Below are positions 7,900 through 15,375 of a DNA stretch of 15,375 bases, in pieces; position 1 is the first letter of the stretch, and each line of letters begins with the position of its first letter. Position numbers and translations under genes: made by a program. The DNA is from Larix sibirica (taxonomy: Eukaryota; Streptophyta; Pinopsida; Pinales; Pinaceae): NCBI GenBank assembly GCA_004151065.3, contig NWUY0300028342.1, positions 27,811 to 43,185 on the forward strand. The letters run 5' to 3'. The notes under the pieces were generated by a model. That model worked only from the letters and a program-made list of their open reading frames with translations, made no database searches and was not told the origin of the DNA.

Positions 7900-9985
7900 A
7901 CCACCTCAGTCTAGAGACTATTGGTTGACAGGAGCCTCCATCTAGATTTTGCAGCTAGAGATTTTGAGAAGAGATGCATATTTTTTAGCCCCCATCCTCC
8001 CAATAGTTTTGGTTTGGCAATTCTTTTCCATTTTACTCATGGAAGCATCGAGTTTTCATTTTTCCTATACCATAAAAATCTAAAGCAAAACTTTCTTTCT
8101 TTTTCAAGGATGCCCTTTGGAATCCATGCTAGTGACATCCAATATATTGGAATAACCTCTAGAACTAATTTTACTAAAACCAACCTGCTTGCTCCCGAAA
8201 TCCATCTGTGGCTCCAACTATTTAACCTCTTCTCCAATTTAGTAATCAACCAATTCCACTCCTCTTTTTTATACTTGTTAGGTTTTAGCATAAATCCAAG
8301 GTATTTGAGGTCTTCATCAAATATCTTTAATTCATATGGGAAGATAAGAGAGTACCTTTGAATTTCAATATCTTCCATGTTTATAGTAGAAAGGGAATAT
8401 TTATGCACATTTACCACCATTCTGGTGCCCTTCCCTAAAAGTTCCAAAATCTCCAGAAGCTTTTCAACGTCTCTAATAGAGCCATCGCAGAATATAAGAA
8501 CATCATCCATAAATAATAAGTGTGTTAAATGAAGAGTAGCTGAAATCGCAATTCCTGAAAAGGTTCCCCTACGCTTTGCATCAATTAGGGCCCTGCTGAG
8601 TCCTTCTGCTACTAAAAAACAAGTAGCGGTGAGAGAGGGCACCCTCGACGAAGACCCCTTTTAGATAGAAAAAAAGGGGGAAAATGATCCATTAATAAGA
8701 ATTGCAAATGATACTATGGTTATACAGCTCATGACCCACTTAATGAAAGAATATTCAAAACCCAGATGAGTCATAAGTAACTGTAGATATAACCAGCTTA
8801 CTCTATCATAAGCTTTTGAAAGATCGATCTTCAACACTACCCCTTTCATCTTCTTTGTTTTTAAACTGTGCAGCCCCTCCTGGGCAACCCCAATAGCTTC
8901 ATGAATCTACCTTCCTTACAAGAAACCAAATTGTTCATTTGAGATGACCTTTGACAAGACCTCCTTTAGTCGTCTGGCTATGATTTTGGCCACCACCTTG
9001 TAGGTTATGTTGCCTAAAGAGATTGGCCTGAATTCCTCCAACGAGTTTGGATGATCGATTTTTGGAATGAGGACGATAGAGGTGGAGTTTAGGGGAGGGT
9101 GCATAAATCCCTTTGATCTAGATTCTTCAACAAGCCTAAGTAGGTCCTGACCTATGGTATCATATAAATCCGGGAAGAATTCAATCGTCCATCCATCCGG
9201 ACCAAGGATTTTGTCTTTTTGAAAACTATGCAAAGTCTCCTTTAATTCCTCATCTGATACTTCCTCCATCAAATCTTTGTTAACTTTCGGAGTTAAAAAA
9301 CCTGGGAAGAATTGGGACAATCGAATTACTTTTGTAATGGACACCCATTCGTCCGCTTTGAGGAGTGTCTAGAAGTGTTCTTTTCCCATATTTTCTAGTC
9401 CTCAAAGGAAGAAATGATGTCATTATTCTAATATTTTAATTTCCATATGGTATTCTGCATTTTCCTATTTTTTGCAAAGGCTTGGAAGAATTTTTTGTTT
9501 TCATCCCCACTTTCCAGCCAAATAGCCCGACTTTTTAGTCTCCATATTTCCTCTTGCTCCTTTAGGAGCTTCCTTCTTTTGGCTTCCAGACCGCCTAGGC
9601 ATTCCTTGGTTTTGTGGGAGGATTATCCCCTTCCATCTACATCGTGCATTGATTGAATTTCCATTTCAACCAGCTTCAGCTCTTGATCATCCTTTACCTT
9701 TTTATTTTTTTCCCATTTTTGAAACTTCTTCTTAATTATGAACAGATTTTGTACAAAGTGTAGTGCTGCAAGTCCCCCATGTTCTAGATTATATGGAACC
9801 CAAGAATATTTCATCAGATTTATAAAGTCCTCATCCTTTAGCCAAGCTGCACAAAATTTGAAAGGACTGGCAGGCTTCCTTATACCCCCTTGCATCTCCA
9901 GGAAGATTGGATAGTGATCTGATTCTCCTCCCGAGTCCACCTTCTTATTAACTCCAAGCATATTTCCAACTTTATCTATACAAGA
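7900..9985 (-). pseudogene. LINE ORF2: endonuclease tail and reverse transcriptase
   Basis: This protein nicked target DNA and copied its own RNA into the nick. Visible in order are: SDHYPIFLEM (end of the exonuclease-endonuclease-phosphatase fold, 9922-9893); FKFCAAWLKDEDFINLM; GPDGWTIEFF; SIVLIPKIDHPNSLEEFRPI and SLGNITYKVVAKIIARRL (RT motifs upstream of the catalytic core); DLSKAYDRVSW (motif A, 8825-8793); FMDD (catalytic box, 8513-8502); LKYLGFML; WKRIAKPKLLGGWGLKN near 8030. From 9344 to about 7920 the frame is constant, broken by stops at 8916-8918, a second just downstream, 8661-8663 and 8037-8039. The endonuclease tail is in another frame. The catalytic aspartates survive, but the protein cannot be made. 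Confidence 0.88.
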
Positions 9986-10182
9986 AAGACCAAGTCGTCT
10001 CATAATGATTTTAGACATGAGATTTGATCGTGAGCCATCATCAATAAACAAGAGTGAACAATCTTAACCACTATTTTCATTAAAACACAAAAAGGGGGAT
10101 ATTTAGACTCATATCTACTGTTAATTACCATCTCTATCTCTTCTTCCCACACTTCTTTTTTGTAATAGCATGGTATTAGCAA
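9960..10182 (-). pseudogene. Ty3-gypsy aspartic protease remnant
   Basis: In minus-strand order, one frame gives SRYESKYPPFCVLMKIVVK and IVHSCL. A single-base shift then gives IDDGSRSNLMSKIIMRRLGL. This follows the plant Ty3-gypsy protease pattern 'PPFxVxxxIxxxxxHNCLxDSGASxNxMxxxxMxxLGL'. The catalytic Asp is kept (near 10042), but the Ser of D-S-G is Asp. I first took this for the LINE endonuclease; the HxCL...DxGSxxNxM spacing favours a retroviral-type protease. The rest of the protease is absent: around 9985 the frame runs into LINE sequence (VDSGGESDHYP). It would have processed the gypsy polyprotein. Confidence 0.6.
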
Positions 10183-10670
10183 AAAGGGCCTCTACTTCCA
10201 TGTTGTTTGCAATGTGGGAATTTTGGGAAACACATATTTTATTCATATTTTGTTGTTGTTTAAGAGCATGGAGGACATCTAGGAACTTCATATCTGCTTT
10301 GAGGGAAGCTAAATCATTTGTAATATTGTACGGGGAGTCATTTTCAGGTAAAACATCAAGTCTTCGAGGATAGACAACAAATATAAATTGTGGTTTTGTA
10401 CTTGAAACAAGAACATAATGAATGCAATGAATATTTACCTTAGTCATGCCAAAATTTGTGTTGTTGGTCATAGATAAATGAGCTTTCAAACCCAAGCCTA
10501 GGTGGTTGATATTATATAGGAAGTAATTTTGAGGTAAACCCCCAGGACTTTGAAGTGGGACAATGTATAAACTATGGTCATGTACCTAAAACAAGACCAT
10601 GATGAGCATATTGTGTATTTTTCTTAGTCTTGCCATAACTTGCATTGCCAAATTTGTTGTTTCACACAAA
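10121..10670 (-). pseudogene. Ty3-gypsy gag-protease linker remnant with internal duplication
   Basis: A frame of 124 codons (10495-10121) includes NDSPYNITNDLASLKADMKF and LDVLHALKQQQNM. This resembles the segment just before the protease in plant Ty3-gypsy polyproteins (pattern 'YxIxxDLxxxKAxIxxxxLLxxxxQ'). It lies immediately upstream of the protease remnant, in the expected order. The preceding 186 bases (10671-10486) are a diverged copy of the same segment: YGKTKKNTQYAHHGLVLGT aligns with FGMTKVNIHCIHYVLVSST, and PRLGLKAH with DLASLKAD. The upstream copy has stops. The family call depends on motif resemblance and neighbours, not on a catalytic signature. Confidence 0.42.
10292..10664. 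repeat. 186-bp tandem duplication, diverged
   Basis: AGGTAAAACATC at 10346 and AGGTAAACCCCC at 10532 start strongly similar stretches, continuing through TATAAATTGTGG/TATAAACTATGG and CTTAGTCATGCCAAAATTTG/CTTAGTCTTGCCATAACTTG. Similarity extends upstream into AAGCTAAATC/AAGCCTAGGT. The offset is 186 bases, exactly 62 codons, so the duplication preserves the reading frame. Confidence 0.72.
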
Positions 10671-10739
10671 TCAACACTTGTATTTGTTTTGGGCAACTTG
10701 GTTTTTACTTATAGAAACAAAAAAATCATGAGTTTATTC

Positions 10740-10850
10740 AATATCCTTTTTTTAAGGCTCATACTCACGACGTTTTGAACCGGTGACCTTACGCAAGGAG
10801 TGCCTTAATAGTACACCCATTGATTGTCTATTCTACACCCCGTGGGTGTG
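10740..10850 (-). repeat. Possible tRNA-derived SINE-like fragment
   Basis: On the minus strand, GGTTCAAAACG (around 10774-10784) resembles a pol III B box (GGTTCRANNCC). It is preceded by AGGTCACC and followed by TGAGTATGAGCC and an A-run (AAAAAAAGG). A clear A box at the right distance is not seen. The fragment may be a decayed SINE head or coincidence. Confidence 0.28.
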
Positions 10851-10904
10851 TTTGTTCAACATCCTCAATGACAACTATGGTAGGAGATTTTTTTTAACCT
10901 TTTA

Positions 10905-11422
10905 CATGTTCCTTGGCAATCAAGAGTGATTCATGTCTTAAGATCATGTGTCTCCTCACATAAATTACACCATGCATAAGTCACAAAGGGATTTGTTGAA
11001 CATTATTAGGTCTGGTCATCATTTGCAATGGATGAGGGGTAGGAGGTTTGAAATCAACAAACTTGTTTAAATGAGATCATTGTGTTATCCATATCTTGAT
11101 TGAGCTATAATATAGCAAACATGTTGATTTTACAACTTGGATTCTCAAGAGGAAAACATGTTCTATGGTTTTCCCCTCCAAATTCAAGGCAAGTTTGTAT
11201 AGCAGACCTCAAATTATCTACAATATTCTCTTCAAACCTATTACAATAAGCACAGGATAGAATATTATAACAATTGACCAAATTTGGGATCTTGTTGACC
11301 ATCTTTTTAGACCAAAGATTGAAATTCTTAAAGGTTTCATCATTTCTAAGAGATAAATTGTTGTAATTTCTCACATATAGAAAAAAAATTCCACGTAACC
11401 AAGAGTAGAGTTCAACCAACAA
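10905..11422 (-). pseudogene. Possible Ty3-gypsy gag remnant
   Basis: A 105-codon minus-strand frame (11422-11105) contains NDETFKNFNLWSKKMVNKIP and, further on, FEENIVDNLRSAIQTCLEF. This loosely resembles the retrotransposon-gag pattern 'ESFxxFxxRWRxxAxxxP ... xVxxNLxxxIxxxL'. About 130 bases downstream, WCNLCEETHD (around 10972-10943) could be the start of a ruined zinc-knuckle-like CxxC...H. Position supports the call, since gag should lie here relative to the protease remnant at about 10,000. No single motif is decisive. Confidence 0.3.
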
Positions 11423-11931
11423 GTTAACTCAAACTAGGTGGAAAGGATCTAATCAAGGAGTTCGGAACTCAATAATCCTACCTTCTAAAAAGTCACAAAA
11501 GGTCACATTCACATATAACCACATGCAATTTAAAAAGCAACTAGGCGATCATTTGTGTTAATAATGCCATCTTCAAAAAACTCGAGTAAGTGGTTTTTTA
11601 TTTTATGTAAATGAGGAATAGTTGGTGCAATGTTTAGAAGAAAGGATATATGCCATGGTGTAGCATCAACAACCATTCGATTACCTTACATTACCTTGAT
11701 TACCTTTTCACGATTATCATACATTGTTATATCAGTAAATTGGCTATACTTGTGAATAACAATTGAACTTGAGGATTAAGAAATAATTGACTCAAAATAA
11801 CCCAAGTATGTGAGGGACAAATCATGATTGTCATGGAAATATGATTTAGTATCTAGGCAATCACAAGGATTTCAAACCAGTCGAAGGAATTTCATTTTCC
11901 TTTGATGTTGATAATAGGCTCAAGCTTGAGA

Positions 11932-12057
11932 ATTTTTATATATGTTATGTTTGAAATAAAATCAGTGATCATAAAATAAAATCACACAAAAAAGAGAACA
12001 AAAAAACTAGGAACTTCCTTTCCCGATAAGATTTTTATATATGTTATGTTTGAAATA
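11932..12057. repeat. 27-bp perfect direct repeat
   Basis: ATTTTTATATATGTTATG followed by TTTGAAATA occurs at 11932-11958 and 12031-12057, identical over 27 bases, 99 bases apart. The intervening sequence is A-rich and not obviously duplicated. The perfect match suggests a recent event. Confidence 0.85.
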
Positions 12058-12585
12058 TACATTAAAGAATCAATAGAAAAAAACACTTTTGTGGGAAGTC
12101 ACGAGGAAAATAAGTTTGGAACCAAGCTTGCTTCAAGCCCTAAAACCAATATTGAAGGGAACTAATTTGTTATAATTAACTCTTCTGCCATACAAATATT
12201 AGGTGTCCTTAACTGTTTGCAAAACTTTTAGATATGCCTTATATTAGTGATAAAAATTTTATAGATTTAAGTTAATAGTAATTGTGATTAATTAGATTTT
12301 GAGTACATAAACCAGGTATAACACAAAAGAAATAAATAGAAATAGACACAATGCAATTTTGAAAGAATCTAAATAATCTAATGCAAAATATTTTTACAAG
12401 TTTAAATGGAACAAACTAATCAACATCTTAAAATATTTTGAAACAAGTAGGCAAAATATGCAAATCATAAAAGTACAAGAAAATGGTAAACCTAGAAATA
12501 TAATTTTATTAAAATGTTTGATAGTCAAAATGACATAACCCAATTGACAGAACCGATAACCAATTAGGCTCTCAATGAGTAGACC

Positions 12586-12597
12586 GCTTTGAAACCA
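12586..12597 (-). promoter_or_regulatory. Candidate degenerate PBS (tRNA-iMet 3'-end type)
   Basis: The plus strand GCTTTGAAACCA matches the reverse complement of the canonical PBS (GCTCTGATACCA) at 10 of 12 bases, in the orientation a minus-strand LTR element would need. It lies about 1.2 kb upstream of the gag-like stretch at 11422. There is no clean TG start directly beyond it (the sequence goes on TACGCTACTCATAACAAC), so this is tentative. Confidence 0.2.
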
Positions 12598-13850
12598 TAC
12601 GCTACTCATAACAACATGCAATCAAGCAAGAGAGGCCTCAAAGGGTCTAAAAGGAATTTGCAAATATGGTATGATTAATCTTTTAGAAGATAACTATATA
12701 ACCATAAATGCATATAAACAAATATAACATTAAAAACACGTTCTTATTTTCACCCTAATGCTTGACATTTGTTGTAAGTAATCTCTCTTTATAAGCATCT
12801 ACAAATTTACTATAAAGATTAAAACAACATGCAGTTCAATTTTATTTACAGAACATGGCCATACTTTCTTTTCTCTTCTCCTTTTGTTTAGGTCTCATTC
12901 CATAAAAGCTAGGATGGTAAATTTAAAGATAACAATCCATTAATTACCATATAATAAGTTAATTAAATAATAATAATAATAATTTGATGGTTGGTAAGTG
13001 AAAGGTCATTTCCCCTAATGTAAACTGAGGTATTTTGAGTAAACTAAATGTCTGCCACTACTATATTGTGTACACATTCAACTTCAACAAGATATAGGAT
13101 CTCGGTGCTTAATGAATTCATCATTGTCATCATTAATGTTTAAAAGTTGGAACTCAAGAAATCAACATCACATATCATTCACTATCTTATTTTAAACAAC
13201 AAATATATATATAAACATCAAATTGACATTTTCAACTTCAAAGTATCAAGACCAAGAAAAAATACATGCTTATGTATGGTAATAGTTAAACATGTGTTTC
13301 CAAGGCACAATAGTGTCAACATTGAGATCCAACAATGATACAGCAAGTGAGTCAAAAAACATTTCATATAACCACAATCAAGTAAAATTTATTCAAAGAA
13401 GTGTTTCCACTAAGTACAAATATGACCCTAATCATGGACACAATTAATAAGTGGGGGAACTACATCACAAACCAAACCAAGCCAAACCTTAAGGAAAAAT
13501 TCCATGGTCCCTACCCCACCATCAAGGGAAAAATCCACTATGATTTGCATACATGGAAAATTTGATGCTAATAACATTCCCACTAATTACTAGGTGAATA
13601 ATTAGTCAAACCATAACCAATACATTCATACACATATATGCACTACCAATATGCACTACTCACATGCACTACTCACAGAGTAAGGAAACAAAGCTGATGA
13701 CTTGAAAATACATGGAAAGAAGTCATGAAGAAGACCTTTGGGCTTCTCATGATATCTCACAAAGTTCAAAAAAAAGGGGTTGACCGAAAGGGCACACACA
13801 CATAAATATTCAAATGTGAGGTGTGGACATCGCATGGGTTCAGGTTAAAA

Positions 13851-14060
13851 CATCATGGGGTTTCCCTCTCATACACATGGCACAAACAAGAAGTAATAGA
13901 GCTATACATTTCAATGATCATAACCTTAAACAACCACTACAGGAGGCCAACCTCAAACCTCATGAGATTGCTCTCATACACAAGGTACAATAGTAAGTAA
14001 CAAAGCTATACATTTCAATGCACATAACCATAAACAACCAATGCAAAAGGCCAAGCTCCA
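13851..14060. repeat. 104-bp tandem duplication
   Basis: Two units share CTCTCATACACA, AAGTAA, GCTATACATTTCAATG (13901 and 14005), CATAACC, TAAACAACCA and AGGCCAA at a constant offset of 104 bases. Similar CATAACC...AACAACC blocks recur near 14505-14700 at lower similarity. No coding potential is evident. Confidence 0.75.
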
Positions 14061-14273
14061 CACAATATATATTGCGAAACAATAACAAATAAAGACGCCA
14101 TGCAAAAAGGCTCATACCCTAAATAGCAAAACAGGAATTCACAAGTAACAAAAAGGATGGGAATGCACAAAAGATTTTATCTTTACATATCAACCAAATG
14201 CCATGCAAACATTGAAGTGAAAGGCAACATAAGTCTATTCCTTGTTTAGAGCTTACCTTATCCATTTTGCCTA

Positions 14274-14366
14274 GGTTTGTTGAGCTTGGTGTTGAATCCA
14301 TGATAGGTTTGACTTCTACTGGGTTTATTGAGCTTGGTGTTTAATCCATGTGGTTTGACTTCAATT
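14274..14366. repeat. 48-bp tandem duplication
   Basis: GGTTTGTTGAGCTTGGTGTT at 14274 and GGTTTATTGAGCTTGGTGTT at 14322 start two copies, each followed by AATCCATG and GGTTTGACTTC. The period is 48 bp; the second copy lacks a few bases. Confidence 0.8.
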
Positions 14367-15084
14367 AACAAATGGTAATTGTGAGCATTAGCCTAAAACC
14401 AAATGTCATGAATGTTGGTCGCATACACCCATGCAAGTATTATGATTATGTGCCAACCATTACTTTTGCAAGCACACAAGATCAAATTGTGAGAACATAT
14501 GAGCTATTGAACCATAATAAACAAGTAAACCATTTCCAACATCACCATATAGCATGGCAATTAAGCTTATGTATTGATGTTCAAGTTTCATTGCAAGTAT
14601 ATTGCATCAAATCAAAGTGATGTTCTTGTAGCATATGATCATAACCGTAACAAACATGTTCCAACGACACCATCAATAACAACATGAAACCATGACAACT
14701 ATAATCACTCTGAAATGCAGAAATATAATGAAGTAATCACCAAAAAACCACAATGATAATCAAGGTTGTCGTATCAAACACATCATTATAGCTCCGTTGC
14801 ACACTAGTTGATGGTCCCACTAGTAGCCTATCTACAAAATGATTGGCAAAATAATCTATCAATAGCAATGCAGGCAATTCAAGTGATTGTTCTCGAGATC
14901 GAAATTTGGCTTAAGCACAAATTACTACCATTTGTAATCATTAATGTGTTGAGCAAAAAATGGGTCAACAATGATTGATATCCGATATTTGTTCTTTGCC
15001 CTCCAAAGCTTATTACCAAGGAACGCACAAAAGGTTTAAAATTGTAACACAATGAATGCTTCAAGGCTTGCATTAAGTGAACTA

Positions 15085-15375
15085 ACAAATATTCTCCAAC
15101 ATATGCTAGCATTTCATATAATGTTAGTGCCCCCATCAAAATTAATCAAATAACCATAACCACTGTTCACTATTGTACTTGTAGATTAATGGTCGTCCTT
15201 ATTTTGACCAAATTGTATCTTTATCAATAGAAGTTGTCACATGAATAAGTTGTTCTAGAAATTCTCAAGGCTTATCAAGGAATGGATTGTTTGATAAAAG
15301 ACACCAAATTTCTTAATGGTTGACACAAATATTCTCCAACTTATGCTAGCATTTCATATAATGTTAGTGCCCCCA
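15085..15375. repeat. 51-bp direct repeat, 240-bp spacing, cut by window edge
   Basis: ACAAATATTCTCCAACATAT... at 15085-15135 recurs at 15325-15375 with one mismatch in 51 bases (15101 A, 15341 T) and may continue past the window. The bases just before each copy (for example CAAAGCTTATTACCAAGGAA and CAAGGCTTATCAAGGAA) show weaker similarity, so the full unit could be about 240 bp. Confidence 0.8.

Larger units (their letters stand above)
6671..9985 (-). mobile_element. 5'-truncated L1-type LINE retrotransposon
   Basis: On the minus strand the domains follow the order of plant LINE ORF2: endonuclease tail (SDHYPIF, 9922-9902), reverse transcriptase (9344-8037), zf-RVT (7584-7380) and RNase H (about 7110-6680). 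ORF1 and most of the endonuclease are absent. Near 9985 the sequence changes to a Ty3-gypsy protease remnant, so the element is truncated at its 5' end, as is usual for target-primed reverse transcription. Frames differ between domains and several stops interrupt the frame, so this copy is inactive. Poly(A) tail and target duplication were not located. Confidence 0.8.
11423..15375. other. No recognisable gene; AT-rich, repeat-bearing sequence
   Basis: Open frames of 60-86 codons on both strands (for example 12394-12621, 13147-13338, 14372-14620, 14879-15139) have no recognisable domain and low-complexity, AT-driven composition. If the gag-like stretch at 11105-11422 is real, part of this region should be the leader and LTR of the gypsy element, but no LTR edges can be fixed. 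Short direct and tandem repeats are listed separately. A (TAA)n microsatellite lies at about 12967-12983. Confidence 0.5.

Noticed and set aside
7921-8361. Plus-strand open frame of 146 codons
   Set aside because: It is antisense to the LINE reverse transcriptase, which has clear motifs on the minus strand.
6451-9984. Shared 10-mer TCTATACAAG at 6451-6460 and 9975-9984 as LINE target duplication
   Set aside because: The second copy is well placed, but the first is followed by an A-rich stretch, not the T-run expected for a minus-strand LINE. A 10-mer match over this distance can be chance.
9985-10110. LINE endonuclease reading of this stretch
   Set aside because: I first extended the endonuclease here, but the HSCL...DDGSRSNLMSK...LGL spacing fits a retroviral-type protease better.
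13768-13779. AAAAAAAAGGGG as a polypurine tract before a plus-strand 3' LTR
   Set aside because: No plus-strand pol precedes it and no LTR copy follows, so a purine run alone is not enough.
14372-14620. Plus-strand open frame of 82 codons
   Set aside because: No recognisable motif, no neighbouring coding evidence, and it overlaps the repeat-bearing AT-rich region.

Overview
The window looks like intergenic DNA of a seed plant with a large, repeat-rich nuclear genome. The coding resemblances are to plant Ty1-copia, Ty3-gypsy and L1-type LINE retrotransposons, all decayed. The gag style and mutation load would suit a conifer or other gymnosperm, but nothing in the sequence proves that. The DNA is AT-rich. 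I see no intact host gene, rRNA, tRNA, CRISPR array or bacterial feature.

Left part (1-4837, minus strand). Two Ty1-copia elements are nested. Element A has a 477-bp LTR (1123-1599, TG...CA), a primer-binding site abutting it (1109-1122), a leader with a minisatellite, and a gag running off the left edge. Its PBS matches the anticodon arm of plant initiator tRNA-Met rather than the tRNA 3' end. Element A sits inside the gag of element B, just after B's second zinc knuckle. Element B has gag at 3691-1600, a PBS at 3744-3756 of the usual tRNA 3'-end type, and a 1079-bp LTR (3759-4837) carrying three tandem arrays.

Centre-left (4838-5270, plus strand). A decayed copia gag piece (element C) begins exactly where B's LTR ends, so B probably inserted into C. 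The order of events is therefore C, then B, then A. From about 5271 to 6670 I recognise no gene; part may be the 3' tail of the LINE.

Centre (6671-11422, minus strand). A 5'-truncated LINE ORF2 (endonuclease tail, reverse transcriptase, zf-RVT zinc finger, RNase H) spans about 9985 to 6671, with several stops and frameshifts. At about 9985 it joins a Ty3-gypsy aspartic-protease remnant. That is preceded by a duplicated 62-codon pre-protease segment and, more weakly, a gag-like stretch. The LINE seems to have landed in an older gypsy element.

Right part (11423-15375). No gene is recognised. It holds short tandem or direct duplications, a possible degenerate PBS, and a 51-bp repeat that runs to the window edge. 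I did not find a new functional system. The most distinctive observations are the half-tRNA-type primer site of element A beside a conventional one in element B, and the fused protease-LINE reading frame.
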